Shown piece after piece: positions 13,101-25,000 of a DNA stretch of 64,000 bases (its first letter is position 1; every line of letters begins with the position of its first letter). The notes under the pieces are model-generated. The model was not told where the DNA came from. It searched no databases and saw only the letters and a list, made by a program, of their open reading frames with translations. The position numbers and the translations under genes were made by a program. Source of the DNA: Xenoacremonium recifei (taxonomy: Eukaryota > Ascomycota > Sordariomycetes > Hypocreales > Nectriaceae); contig WOFQ01000042.1 of NCBI GenBank assembly GCA_012184525.1, positions 243,491 to 307,490 of the forward strand, read 5' to 3'.

Positions 13101-13601
13101 GATCAGTGACTGACTTGTCAATGGGAGCTAGCAGCAGTTCACGACACCAGCTGGACATGCAATTCAACCACTCATTGCTCACCGTCCAATATTGGCCACT
13201 CTCGATTCGCCAGCCCTGCCCTCAGCCTCCGTCGGAGTCACCTCACCTCACCGCCAGCGCCGCCCTCGCCCAGCGACTCTCTTGTGCCATCACCACTTTC
13301 CGATTCTCTCGCCAACACGACCTGACCTGACCTGACCGTCCATCCTGTCCCCGATCGCGCCTGCCCTGGCGTCGCACTGCAGGTCCCTGCTTCCTGTAAC
13401 CTTGGCCCGGCCATTTGCGTCATCGCATCGCCGCGATCTGCTCCGGCTGCAGCTTCCCGCCGCCATCAGAGGGCATCCGCGCCTTCCCGCGGCGTTCCTC
13501 GACCGAACAACCGAAACCCTAAACCTCGCTTCTCCTCGATGCCTTCCTCATAAGACCGCTCTTCGACGGCGTTGCACCTTCCCCAGCCGTTTTGGCCCAC
13601 C
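10198..13601. other. Intergenic, mostly without genes; CT-rich promoter at right
   Basis: No confident gene is seen apart from a doubtful small frame at 11454-11822. From about 13.2 kb the plus strand becomes pyrimidine-rich with direct GACCT/ACCTG repeats (13319-13338). This fits the promoter and leader of the gene starting at 13602. Confidence 0.5.
11454..11822 (-). CDS. Doubtful small hypothetical protein (122 aa)
   Basis: The frame opens with ATG at 11822 in a good fungal context (CCACCATGG). It encodes a protein with a plausible helical, hydrophobic pattern in its second half (for example LLKDDLFAVAALLSHLFAEY). I recognise no family. The open frame extends upstream to 11894 without a better start. 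It could be a real small gene, a fragment of a decayed one, or chance. Confidence 0.22.
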   Translation of the reverse strand: MVSCLRYSPLFSVSQCASLACNLQRICSDSFFVHLHHQYWAQEVAQYTLVFVENCLGLATKTKTTWTLLKDDLFAVAALLSHLFAEYAPDFPRVEALCKKDFVRNSCSHDAMFVLEPFRRRT

Positions 13602-15515
13602 ATGGCGACGTTGTCGTCTGGGGCGTTCCTGCCCACCGGCGGCTTCGAGCGAGACTTCTCAACCTCCATCAACCGCAGTCGATTTGGAAACTCTCCGTCG
13701 ATCCCTTCTCCTCCATCCTCTCTCCCTAGATCCCGAAGCCATTACAATCGCGTCGGGAGCCTTCAGCAGTCCAGCCAACCACGGAGATCCGACGACGCAT
13801 CCCCGCTTTCTCTAGCCTCGTTGCGCGACGCATGTGCTTCGCAACCTACGGTAGTCCCGCCACATCTACAGTTCGACGCCATCCCCGGCAACCCTCGTGC
13901 TGCAAGCCTCTCACCGAATCGAACTCCGCGAACGAGCGACTGGAACCCTCCACCGCTGCAGAACAAAGCGCTGTCGCGTATTGCCCCGGGTGTGGACGCA
14001 GCGTCGTTGTCGAGATCCGTCTCGGCCGATGCCGTAGGCTCTTCGCAGACTGCGCTTCACATTGTCCAAAGGCTCACTCAGCAAAACGCACTCATACGTG
14101 AGGCTTGGGAGGCGGAAAGGAACTACCTTGAAGTCAACCGACGTCGTGCCGAGGAAGTGTATCAGGAAGAACGGGCAATCATGGAAGACGTCAAGATGTC
14201 GTGGGAGGACGAGAAGTCCGAGATGTTGAAGGAGATCAAGAATCTTACGGAGCGAGTCCATCGCCTTGAAGGAGAGAATTCGACTCTGAAAGCCCTTGCT
14301 GCTCAAAGCATTCAGGCCAACGGCGTTGTGTCACCGCTTGTGAGTCAAAGAGGCGGGAGTGCGTCGACTGACAACTCGTCTTTCTCCGTGCCGCTCAGCC
14401 GGGTTACATCAAAATCTCAGAACGCCTTGCTTTCTCAGAGCTTCTCAATGGCAGCCCTGCCACCAGGTTTGGATGGGGCTTCGCGACGTCCGCACTTCAT
14501 CAGCTCCGGAAGTTCTCGCGTGTCTCCTACTTCCCAACCTGATCACCCTTCCCCTTTTGTACCACTGGATCCACGGACTCAACCGGAGACCTCGACTTCC
14601 AAGGACTTTCTGGCATCTCCCGACGATTCCGAGACTCCAGTTCCTGTCATTGATGTACAGGAAATCGACCCCAAGTTGGAGGGGATCCCTATCAAGGCTA
14701 CCGCAGTACAGAAACCTACGTTTGCTTTGAGCGGCTCACCACCATCTGAGACGTCTCCAAGATCTTCACGTGCAACTTCGCCAAACAACGATTCTGGCGA
14801 CATCGACCAAAGCCGACCCCGAGTGCTGCCTAAGGAACATACACTGCAGGTCCTTGTTGCGCCAGAATCACGTCGTCTCACCATGCACGCCGGTCATACT
14901 CCCAGTCATTCTCTATCCCTCTTTGCCAGTGGTAATCCCACTGAAACGAGCACAATCGTGGGGCAGAGCGAGGGTGCTACGCCAACAGCGGAAGCCACCG
15001 CACCCGCTCCAAGACATCCCGAGAACTCGGAGGAAACACAGAAGGTCGACACCAAGGGCAAAGGAAAAGCTGTTGAGCGATCCTACCATTTTGAGTATAG
15101 ACGCTTGCCGGACCACCCGACTCTTGACGACCCAGAAGCCATGTTTGAGCCGCGTGACGATCACCCAATGAAGGGACCATTGATGATTCGAAACATGCCT
15201 GCTCAGGATGAAATCTTCTGGGAGGCCGTGAACAAGAAGCTCGAACCGATCAGCAGGGGCAAGAATGCCTTGCCTGCTGTCATTCAAGCTACGTTGAGAA
15301 CCTCCGAGTCAAGTGGTGCGGGTCCTTCAGGAGCTGACGCCCATCCGCGAGTCGGGATAGTTGGCGGGGATGCGTCTGACGACAATCACGCGGCGACTGG
15401 TGTCGACGAAGAAGACCCCGAAGCGTTGTCAAGCGGTACGAAGAGCGTCGAGCCAGATGTTCCCCTCAAGCTTCGAAGTACGAGCAACTTTGGCGCCCCC
15501 TTCGGCGTGATGTAG
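13602..15515 (+). CDS. Conserved-looking coiled-coil protein of unknown function (637 aa)
   Basis: This is a single exon. The ATG at 13602 lies in a strong context (CCCACCATGG) and is preferred to the in-frame ATG at 13572. The N-terminal 150 residues are Ser/Pro/Arg-rich and look disordered. Residues about 155-236 form a clear coiled coil (NALIREAWEAERNYLEVNRR and onward, rich in Glu, Lys and Leu). A long Ser/Thr/Pro-rich linker follows. A compact charged block near residues 497-552, with FEYRRLPDHPTLDDPEAMF and IFWEAVNKKLEPI, looks like the most ordered and probably conserved C-terminal piece. I do not recognise the family. The layout suggests a scaffold or adaptor rather than an enzyme. 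Its 3' neighbour atg3 is convergent. Confidence 0.85.
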   Translation: MATLSSGAFLPTGGFERDFSTSINRSRFGNSPSIPSPPSSLPRSRSHYNRVGSLQQSSQPRRSDDASPLSLASLRDACASQPTVVPPHLQFDAIPGNPRAASLSPNRTPRTSDWNPPPLQNKALSRIAPGVDAASLSRSVSADAVGSSQTALHIVQRLTQQNALIREAWEAERNYLEVNRRRAEEVYQEERAIMEDVKMSWEDEKSEMLKEIKNLTERVHRLEGENSTLKALAAQSIQANGVVSPLVSQRGGSASTDNSSFSVPLSRVTSKSQNALLSQSFSMAALPPGLDGASRRPHFISSGSSRVSPTSQPDHPSPFVPLDPRTQPETSTSKDFLASPDDSETPVPVIDVQEIDPKLEGIPIKATAVQKPTFALSGSPPSETSPRSSRATSPNNDSGDIDQSRPRVLPKEHTLQVLVAPESRRLTMHAGHTPSHSLSLFASGNPTETSTIVGQSEGATPTAEATAPAPRHPENSEETQKVDTKGKGKAVERSYHFEYRRLPDHPTLDDPEAMFEPRDDHPMKGPLMIRNMPAQDEIFWEAVNKKLEPISRGKNALPAVIQATLRTSESSGAGPSGADAHPRVGIVGGDASDDNHAATGVDEEDPEALSSGTKSVEPDVPLKLRSTSNFGAPFGVM

Positions 15516-16771
15516 GAAATCCTCGAAGAAGCCAAACAGATAGAGGCACGTCGACGTACCAGAAAGACCACCACTCCCGAATTACCCTTCATACGACCAG
15601 CAGTCACCAGTATGCATCTGCCGTACACCCAGACAGTCAGATCGAGAGGATCTTCGACCGGCTCTGAATATCCAAGAGCACCACCACCATCTTACTCAAC
15701 TCCTCTCCGCACCTCTCCCTCGCCTGGAGAGCCAAATCATTAGCGTTCAACGACGCCTTCCTATGTTTATCCTTGTTTTCCACATTTTCATGCTTCCTCT
15801 GTTAAGAACGAGCAGAAGAAACCCCCAAACACAAATTATCCACGACTACTCAGTCCAGTCTGTACACACACACACACACACACACACACAAACCCCACGA
15901 CTTGCATCTTATTTTCTTCTGATTTATGAACACTACCGGCGGCAACAAATTCTCATGGTATCAAAACGGGTTCAATGATAGACTTAAGGCATCGGGACGG
16001 ATTAGCAGGCCATTTCACATTTCTTTTGTCACGGAACGATTTCGTACTCAGCCACTGGAGGCGACGCTTATGGAGGATTGTTGTTTTCATCAGTTCATGC
16101 CCCCCTTGTTTTCTTTTCTTCTTCAGGAGGACGTCAATCAATAAATACCCCCGGAATGTTCAAGAACCAAATTCCTTTTTCAAGCATGGAGCATTCCAAC
16201 GAAGCACTGGAGCCAGATGGCCTCTTATAGGCGTAGGGAAAATTGTCTGCCGGGTTACGACATGTACATGTACCGGCGAAGCAGAAGTTCTTTATTTAGC
16301 TACCTTAAACTAGCTTAAGAAAACATTTTGACAACTCTGTGTTCCTCGCCCGTGTGTATAGTGCGTCGTCTGGTCTGTTGGATAGCCGGTGGGAAGCTGG
16401 TCTTGAGATCCTCATGCTACGCAGCGAGAACTATTGACTTCTCCAATTACACTGTTTCGAATGGGACATCACTACAATACAGAGAGCATTTGGTGTTTCC
16501 TGATATGGCTAATTCTGAGATTTTGGGGAGCACTAATGACTCTTTGCGTTTCCACATCGTTCTTAAATAAGTCGACACGTCTCAAGGCCAAGGAAGTACG
16601 CATGATCAAAGCCATTTCGACATTCCGCGAATCGGACATCTACCTCTGACTAATAATACCCGGTCTGAAATCAAATACCAAATCTTCAGACATTCAATAA
16701 CACCAATGACGCCATATCCTATTTCCTTCATCTGTATCCTAGAAAAGAGTAAGGAGAGCGGGGAAGGACGC
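15516..16771. other. Convergent intergenic spacer
   Basis: This 1.25-kb spacer between two converging genes holds their 3' untranslated regions, the CA microsatellite, and AT-rich sequence with no open frame of note. Confidence 0.6.
15864..15891. repeat. (AC)14 dinucleotide microsatellite
   Basis: An uninterrupted AC/CA run of 28 nt lies in the 3' flank of the coiled-coil gene. It is likely polymorphic between strains. Confidence 0.95.
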
Positions 16772-17926
16772 TTAGACGCCCATTGTGAAGTCATGCTCGA
16801 TACCGGGTGTTACACTTGCCATAAACTATAGTCTGTTAGTATAAAGAGGTCCCAAGCAGTAGATTTGGGGCCATCTCACCTTCAGGAACACGACTAGGTA
16901 CTGATCCACACGGATAGCAACCTCATGGTCTTCAATATCCGCCTCCTGGACCTCTTCCCACTCGTCCTTATCGGCGGCCTCCTGAGCGTCCCGGATATCC
17001 AGCTTATCGATCTCATCCACAAGACCCTCCATGCCGGGGTCAGCGCCGACGGCCTTACCGGCCTTGAGCTTCTCGCGGCGGATGCGCAGGGCGGCGTCGG
17101 CGCGGTCGAGAAGTGTCTTCATCACCGAGGCGTGCTTGCAGGGGTGCACGCTGGCCATCTTGATGTTGTTGGCGAAGAAGGGGAAGTCTTCGAGCGTGAC
17201 GGTCTTGTCTTTGTAGTCGCCCACGATGTCCTCCATCATGTCGTGTGGGGGCAGGGGTTGGCCGTTGGGGAGGTAGCCGGAGAGGTAGAGGCGAGGGGTT
17301 CGATAATACGTCGAGTACATGATGTATAGAGTGTATGTTCGTTTGCCGCTGTGAAGCTGTTAGTACTTCGAATGTCTCTGTGTTCGACAAGCTCCGACCT
17401 ACCCAGTCTTGGAATCAGCGCCGCTGTCAGGGATGATGGCCTCGTCATCGTCCTCGTCCTCCATATCAGGAATCTCGTCATCCTCCACAACTTCCCGGTC
17501 ACCGACATTGCCGGCCTCATCCACAGTCCGCACCTCCTTGATCTTAAGCGGCTGCGAGCTTGCCAGCCCCCCCGTCCTTAGCCACCCCTCATCATCATCG
17601 CCGGCCGCCCCGCCCGCGAAGTCCTCGCCGTCGTTCACGATGGCCTCTTCATGCCCTGCGTCGCCGGCAAAGTCATCGTTCAACCGGCGGTGGCACGGCA
17701 CATTGCGTGTGACGAGATACTGCTTGCCGGGCGGCAGATAGCTCACGCGGCGATCGGGCGAGTCGGCGTCGCCCCAGGCCCAGGTGGGGAACTTGTAGAC
17801 GAGGTAGTCGCCCGCGGCGATGAACTCCTCGGGCGTGATCTGGCCGGTCTGGCGGAAGGTCGAGGTGTGGGTGACCGGCGTGTAGCGGTCGCGGAGGGTG
17901 TTGACGGTCGAGTAGATGTAGTTCAT
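16772..17926 (-). CDS. atg3: Autophagy E2-like conjugating enzyme Atg3
   Basis: There are three exons: 17926-17403, 17348-16880 and 16825-16772. They give 348 aa, with 54-nt introns in good phase and a TACTAAC branch site in the first. Atg3 transfers the ubiquitin-like Atg8 to phosphatidylethanolamine on forming autophagosome membranes. The N-terminus (MNYIYSTVNTLRDRYTPV) and the TW-W core strand are typical. The long acidic insert DEIPDMEDEDDDEA is the flexible region. The catalytic Cys is about residue 245 in VHPCKHASVMK. The tail (LVVFLKFMASVTPGIEHDF, then TMGV) matches the conserved Atg3 end, which supports the last exon. Length is normal and nothing is missing. Confidence 0.97.
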
Positions 17927-18487
17927 GGCGGCACCCGAGCTTCGAGGTCGATGGGCTGGGGGGCTTAGAAGGGATGTCTCGTATGTGTGTGGCGGGATAT
18001 GTAGGAAGAAAGCACTGGTTGGGTAGCAAAGTTAAGGGAGAAGCCGTGGGCAAAGAGGTAGATGGTGGTTGTTGGAATATCGCGAGGTGAACGTCTGCCT
18101 GGCGGCTGGTGACTGATAGAGAGAGAGAGCCAGCGCCTTGTGGCTGGAGCAAGTGATGAGGCGATCACACGCCAATCATTGGTGGGGTGAGCCGTTGCGA
18201 TGCCCCTCATTGGCTCAACGTGTGGCTGTCGCGGGGTCATCGACCTGGCGCTACGGCAGCTTGCCTTGCTTATCTTATCGCTCCCGTCACTGGCCCCAGG
18301 CTCTACAGCACGTCATCAACCGCTGGTGGTCCAGCACATGCAATGAATAGAAGCTCTTTGTGATCAAGCAATGACAGTCATTCTCTAGCATGAAGTTTCA
18401 ACCGTTTGATTTCCTTTCCTTCTGATTCTTTTCTGGGTATCGTGGTTTTGAATAATGTACAGACAGCTCTGACATACGCAGTCAGCC
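17927..18487. other. atg3 promoter and cwc24 3' flank
   Basis: The 561-nt spacer between two same-strand genes holds the atg3 leader and upstream region and the cwc24 3' end. A short GA run lies at 18117-18130. No gene is seen. Confidence 0.6.
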
Positions 18488-19615
18488 TTATTTTTCCGCT
18501 TCCTCGTCACTAACTTCCTCCCCTGCCTCCTTTGCTGCTTGTCTCCTCTTTGCCGCCCTTTCACGCTTCCGTTCTAAGAGTTTCTTCAACTTCTTTGCAG
18601 AGTTGAAGACACCATTAGTCCCGGCTCCGCATGCTGCACATGTAGGATCCTTCCTATATCGTTTCAGCGCACACGGCTCGCAGAAGTAGTGCCCGCATCG
18701 AGTGATGATGGGCTCTCGATACGGCTGCTCGCAAATAATGCAAGCAAAAGGAATGTTCTTCAGCATTGCCTCTTCTTCGGCATCGTCGGCGTCCTCTTTG
18801 CTGTCCCTATTAGCACTAGCGACCACCGTTCCTCCGAGGTTCTTCTTGTCTTTGGTCACGTTTTCCCATTCTCGATCGAGTTGCCATCCTTGCTTATAGT
18901 CTCCACGATCGTGAAGAAAAATACAATTGTCTCCGAAACCGCACTGGATGTCCATGTTAGCTTTGGTCTGTTGCTTTGTGAAGTAAAAGGGCACTCACGA
19001 ATCCAGTCTTTTTGTACTAAAGGTCGAAGAGAAATACGTTAGCTCTGAAATGTCCTTTAGAGGTCTCAAGGGGTTTCAACTTACGTCTTTGCAGACTTCA
19101 GGTGCGTAATCAGTTACAGTAATAGTTCTAATATTCGTGGGTGCCTTGATAGGCCCAACTGTTCGCTGAGGCGCATTGGGATTCTTCTGGATAAACGACG
19201 TCTGGTTCGCAAGTCCCTTGTATGTTCCGTCCGGTTTCGAGTCTTGTGGGACGGAGCGAGTAGATCCCAATAGAGTTTTCGCTGAGAGGGCATCCTTAGA
19301 ATCCTCGTCGTACCAATTGCTCTGTTTCGTGGCGTCGTTAACGCTCGTTATAGGAATGTCGCGGTCGGCCGTGAAAACTGTCGCTTCCAAATCTTGACTG
19401 CCTTTAACAATGTCTTTCGAGGATGCTGTAACAACGGCGGTCTTCTTTCTTCGTTTTACTCGTTGCCCGGTCTCGTCTTCGGAGGAGGAAAAGTCGCTGT
19501 CGCTGTCCGCCGGGGGTGGCGTTGCTGGTCGTTTTCTGATGTTGGCTTTGCTCTTCGCGCCTCTCTTCTTGAAGAGCGCTGTAGGCGCAGCAGCGGAGGT
19601 GACGTCCGAATCCAT
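18488..19615 (-). CDS. cwc24: Pre-mRNA splicing factor Cwc24 (CCCH zinc finger plus RING)
   Basis: There are three exons: 19615-19085, an 18-nt micro-exon 19016-18999, and 18943-18488. They give 334 aa. Introns of 68 and 55 nt are both in phase 0. The N-terminal 150 residues are charged and disordered. Only with the micro-exon (YKKTGF) does the zinc finger become a correct C-x8-C-x5-C-x3-H (Cys175, Cys184, Cys190, His194), followed by the family signature LHDRGDYKQGWQLDREW. A C3HC4 RING starts at Cys251 (CIICEQPY, then CGHYFCEPCALKRY and CAACG). A basic, acidic-ended tail closes the protein. Cwc24 acts in the spliceosome around activation and first-step fidelity at the 5' splice site. Confidence 0.95.
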
Positions 19616-22043
19616 GGTCAGGACAAGGAATTGGTGATGATGTCTTTGCCTTGCCGTATACGTTGAAGCAGAAGCAGAGGCGTGCGAGATGCCTTGAAGC
19701 GATTGGAGTTGTGGCGCAAACGGTTTAGATAATGTAGATGTGGCGTAGCTGACTAACTCTGTGTGGATCCATCTGGAAGCCCATCTCGGCTCTCGGAGAA
19801 ATCTTGGACCGATTTCTCGCTCCTGAGATTACACGATGCAACCCCACGTATTTTCGTTTTGAGTAGCGCGTTTTTGCACCAAAGCAGCCTGATCTACAAG
19901 AACAGATCGTTTGTTTTGTTTTGAGCTGTCACGCCGAGTGGCTGCCACTTCCATCGGATGAAACGCTCGTTCAATCTTGCGAACTGCAGGGTAAGCCGTA
20001 CTCTGGTCTAAGCATTGATCCCGGTCGTGGGATTTGAGCTAGCTGGAGCTAGGTCGTCCTTGTTTCTGGGAACGTGCCGAGGGCTGGCGCGTAATGGTTT
20101 ATTTTTGTTTTGATGACGGAATTCTACAGACCCCTCTGTAAAAGAACCACAACATTGCGTTGAATCCGGGAAGCATGGCCAATATAAGACTTCGGGAGCT
20201 TGGCAATTGTGTCTGAGGGACATTCTTCAAGATGTCTGAGACTTATGAGAGATCCAAAGTGTGAATCCGCGAGAGCATGAAGCCAATTCAAGGTAGACTC
20301 TCGGACCTATGAGATGCGTCATCTTTGTTGGCTCGTGGCCGTCACCGGCAAAAAACAACGGCGGCTACTTTACTGCCTAAGTTAAATGAGATTCCCGCGT
20401 GGGCAACGGCCGTTCTTCCATGCATGTCATGCAAAGAGGGGGCTAATCAAGAAAGGGAGGGGGGAGCGGGTGGAGGAGAGCCGATGATGGAGGGGAAGCA
20501 TCCAATGGTTGAAGGAATGAGTGTTTACATCTAAGCCAGCCTTTGTTGACTTTTGGACGTGTATTGGATTCCTCGCGTTCCAATTATTTACTTCACATGC
20601 ACGCAGCCGAGCAGTGTCTTGCTTGCGGCCTCAGCCTGTCAGCCGCCGCGCATTGAGATGCAGCTTCACGGATCTGGCCCGGGCCCCTGCATTTAGACCG
20701 GAGCAGCGAACGGGCCGTACAGTAGAAATTTACAGGCTTCAAGCCCCCGGGAATCGAAATGCATGACGGCCACGTCTGCTGTACGATCCACTGTCCGACG
20801 GTCCACCACTGAATTACAGCAGCAAAGAGGCAGCTGAGTGAGCGTCCAGTCATGGAAGACCCCGGCCAGTGATGGGACGTAGCCGAAATCATATGGGCCG
20901 TACCTTGCAGCAGCTCAGCACATGCAGTACCTTACGGAGCAGAGTCGCAGTGCAGCCCTCCAGCTAAACTCGGGAGAGCTCACGCACGCACAGCTCGCGT
21001 CCAGGCCTCACCGCGCCTTGCGAGAAGCTCTTTGTCTTTTGCGCTTTGGCGTGCAGGCAATCTGGGTTTCTTCTTTCTTCACCCTCCCCGACCCTTTCCC
21101 CTTCCTCTCCCCCCCAGGCCGAAGACGAGGTCGTTCACGTCGACTCAGTTGCTCAATCGCCGCCTTGGCCGGTTTCGTTACCGTTCCTTACGTTACCTCG
21201 CTACTTTGCCTTAATCTTAGTTGTGCTATCGCGCGTCTCATTTCCTTGTTACCTTCGTTGGCTTTCTGTCTTGCCTTGTTCCCCTTATCGTCTGTCTGTC
21301 TTCCCTTCCGCGCAGACCGCTTTGGCGCCTGCTTTTATTAATATCGTTTTTCATTGTATTGGGCATTCTGCCTGTCGGACTCTTTTTCGGTCTCGGTCAG
21401 AGAATTGATCGTTTGCTGCACGCCTGGCCAGAGACCCCACTCTCTAATTGTCGGTGGACTTTTGGCGCCTCCCTTCTATTCCATCCACTCGACTTTTTCC
21501 CTCCACCTCACCTCACTAACCGCCCAGGTCAGTCCAGGTCCCGTCCAGCGGCAGCCAGCGCCAATTGGGAATGATCATCGAGGTCACTGTCGCGTAAATC
21601 TTGGGGACACATTCCAACGACCCGACGCCGCAGCCAATATTCTGTCTTTGACAGCGCCATCACAACATCACTTGGCTGCCGGCTCGGAGCTATTCCTTCT
21701 CTTCTCGGCAGTTCAGTTCAAGCCTCCCGCTGCTGCTGGCCCTTCCTTACCTACCTTATCTTCTCCTCTAGCTCTGTGCCCTCCGCCTCGCAGCTATTCT
21801 TTCGGAGCCCGCCTACGCGTTCTTCTGCTGTTTTGCGCCAGGGCTGCTTCGATAAGGCTCGCCGTTGCCTTGCAGCTGTCGAAGCATTGCTTGGAGATAT
21901 CCTCATGGTCGTCTAGTTTCTCTTCGACCGCACCGCCGACGACGCACTCTCCTCTCCGCCAGCTCACCCTCAACCAGGGTGCGGCGAGTCGTACGACTGG
22001 CTTGATGATTTCGAGAAGCGCTTAAGGAACCACAGCTTGCCGA
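19616..22043. other. Divergent promoter region between cwc24 and apsA
   Basis: This 2.4-kb spacer becomes strongly pyrimidine-rich from about 21.0 kb. That is typical of a long fungal 5' leader, here of apsA. An open frame at 21354-22025 is Ser/Pro/Leu-rich because of the CT bias and is not counted as coding. An upstream leader intron cannot be excluded. Confidence 0.5.
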
Positions 22044-25000
22044 ATGGTCGCTCCCAAGATGGCCACCTCGCTCGCCGCCGACAAGCCCAACCTGCCCGCC
22101 CCGGGCGATGGTGCCAACGATCCTTTCGTCACCAGCACCCCGGTGAAGCACCGATTCTCGACCTTCGATCACGATCTTTTTGCTGTCGGTCCCGCCTCTT
22201 CCCCGCGACAGGCCAAGCGCGCCTTGGAAGCACACTTGGCCGAGACGGAGCGACGATTGGAGGAGGCCGGAAAGCTGGGCACCGCCTTGGTGTCGCAGAG
22301 GAAAGCCCTGACAGAGCAGCTGCAAGAAGTTGAGAAGCTCAAGGCCGAGGGCGAGTTGAATCCCGAGCTTCGTCGCAAGCTGGTGGATATCGAGAGGGAA
22401 TACAATGACCTGGCGAGGGAATCGGCTCGGGCATTTTTGCCCAAGCAGAGAGTCCCAAGCAATGAGGCCAATCCCAACTCTCCCTTTGCTCCAGAGGGTA
22501 GAAGTGGAAGGGTAAGTCGGGATCAGCTTTGTTCTCGCGATTGTACAAGATTTTAATCCTTCACAGCGTTCCGTCAGTCCGTCCAAGTTCGAGAGTCAAG
22601 CCACTGGATCGCCAACCAAGTTGAGCGTCCCCAATCGCAAGATCAGGAACCAGCCGTCGAATAGAGTCCACGACATCGAGTTCGCAGCCGAAATCAGCAC
22701 TTCCTTGATTGCCCAGGTGCGAAACCTGCAGGCACTATTGGCAGAGCGTGATGAGGAAGTCAAAGACCTCAAATACGACAAATCGAAGCTCGAGATCGAA
22801 TCGGAGAATTTCCAACAACGTGTCAAGGCACTTGACGAGAGCGAACATCGTTACAAGGAGGAGAACTGGAACCTTGAGACGAGGCTCCAGGAACTATCCA
22901 CGCAACAAAAGGAAGCCGCCGACCGCGAGAAGAAGCTTACCCAGTCCCTCAATGTCCTGAAGGCTGAGAAGGTTTCGGCTCAGAAGGAGCTGGACGAGGT
23001 GAAGCTGTCGTACTCGAAGCTTACCGAGGAGCACTCTGCAGCTGTCAAGCACCTGGATATTGAACTGGGCACTGCGAAACGCAACATGGCCATGGCCGAT
23101 GGCGAAAGAGCTGCTATGCAACGAAAAATTGACGACCTTACCAGCCAGAACCAAGAGCTTGCCAAGGCCTTCTCTACTCAACGAGGGAGAGCCCTGGAGC
23201 GAGAATACATCGTGGGATCAAGCGATGATGACCGCGAGGTTGGCGCCGACCATGTTACGCCTGAGCATTCGCCTCCTCCTTCGCCTATCAAGGGGACTCC
23301 GAGACACTCGATGCTGGAGACGGAAACAATGAAGTCGTCTCTTCACCACGCTCAGAGGACCATCCAAAGCCAAAGAAGCCTGCTTCACCGCGAGAAGACC
23401 GAGAAGTTGGAGCTCAAGCGAATCATTCAAGACCTCCGTGATGACCTGGAAAAGACCCGCACCGACTCGAGCGGAAGCAACTCCAACCGCCGAAGCCGAA
23501 AAGCTGATTCCAAAGAATTCAAGCGGACCCCACGTCTTCTCGGCAGTTTCCGTTCAAGCAGACAGGAGGTTGTTCACGATGATCCAGACTGGGAAGATCA
23601 ACACGACCTCTCTCCTCGCACTTCTGCCACTGTTAGTCCGGTAATTCGTCAAGCAGGGGACTTCTCCATGCCGGCAGACCCTAGTGATCATTTCGACACA
23701 GCCAATGAAGCCAGCGAATCCGCTTTCGAGACGGCAAATGAACGAGCCACAGAGACCGAGGACTTCCAAACTGTCAACGAAGAGTTCTCGGGTAGCGATG
23801 ACGCGGAGACCGAGACCGAGAGCGTGTCACGAGGCTTCGGTCGGATGAAGCAGACTCCCAGTCTTCCCGCTGGCCTGGCCCGGCATGGAAACCGAGACTC
23901 ATTCCATAGTACGGCATCCACCTCTGCGGATGAGGATGACTTCTCGTACCTCAGGACGCCAACTGCTACTGTCTCACAAAGAAGCAGCCGGTTCCGACTC
24001 AGCCGCGGCCCCTTTTCCCGTTCCTCGAGGCAACAGAGCGAAGAACCGCCTTTCCAAAGCAGTCCAGCCAGTTTCGCTAGTAGCGCCGGCGGCACACCAC
24101 AGGCAGGCCAGAGTCTCTTCGCCGAACTACAAGACTTTGAGGGTAGTGATGAAGAGTCTGTTGGTGGTATGACACCGAGTAGGCGAAGCATTCGTTCTGT
24201 CACTCCTGGTTCTTTCAACCGGACAGCCTTCCCCCCTGTCCCGCCTTTACCAAAGGTCATTATGGTCGACAGCGGTATGATGACGGATCCTGTCAAATTC
24301 GCTCCCAATTTGAGCGCTATCGACACCTCCAACCGATCAGAGCGTGGTCTCGACGAGTCGCCGCCTGGCTCTCCTGTTAGTGTGGTTGCGCGAGACCGGC
24401 CTATGTCGATGGAATCTGCCTTTGATCCTTCTCGTGATCGTCTCACGCCAGTCTGGCGAAGCATGCATGAAGAAGATGGCGAGCACAGTCGCCCTCTTTC
24501 GATGGCTTATAGCGATGCTGGAGCTCAGCATGATCCTGATATGGAGGAGAAGCTTGCACAGTTCCCCGCGCCACCAACAATGTTGGCACCTATTCTTGCT
24601 CCTCCACCGGCTTTGAGCATGTCATCCATTTCGTCTGAAATGATCGAGCCGCGGAAGGAAGTTGTCATTCCACCCACGTTGTCGATGACCTCTCTTTCCA
24701 CCGAGAGCGTCGAGCCCAGGTCTGAACCTGAAATTCCTACACCTGACTTGTCACTCTCAAGCATCATTGCTGAGCACTTGATGCCTGTCATAGAGCCGGA
24801 ACCTACTCCGCCTGCTTTGGACTTCTCGCACATTGTAGCGGAAAATCTCGAACCGCTCGCCGAGCCTGAGACTCCGCCACCGGCTCTCAGCCTGTCAACT
24901 ATGCTCATTGAGTCTGTCGAGCCCAAGCTGGAGCCGGTTGAGCCGTCTCCTGAGCTCACACTGACAACAATTCTCACCGAGATGGTTGATCCCGTCGCTG

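Noticed and set aside
13319..13338. Short ACCTG/GACCT tandem repeats upstream of the coiled-coil gene, considered as a regulatory array
   Set aside because: Only three or four units in an already CT-rich leader, with no second independent array nearby. Chance or slippage suffices.
21354..22025. 223-aa open frame just before apsA
   Set aside because: The sequence is pyrimidine-biased, as in long fungal leaders, giving Ser/Pro/Leu-rich translation. No conserved features are visible.
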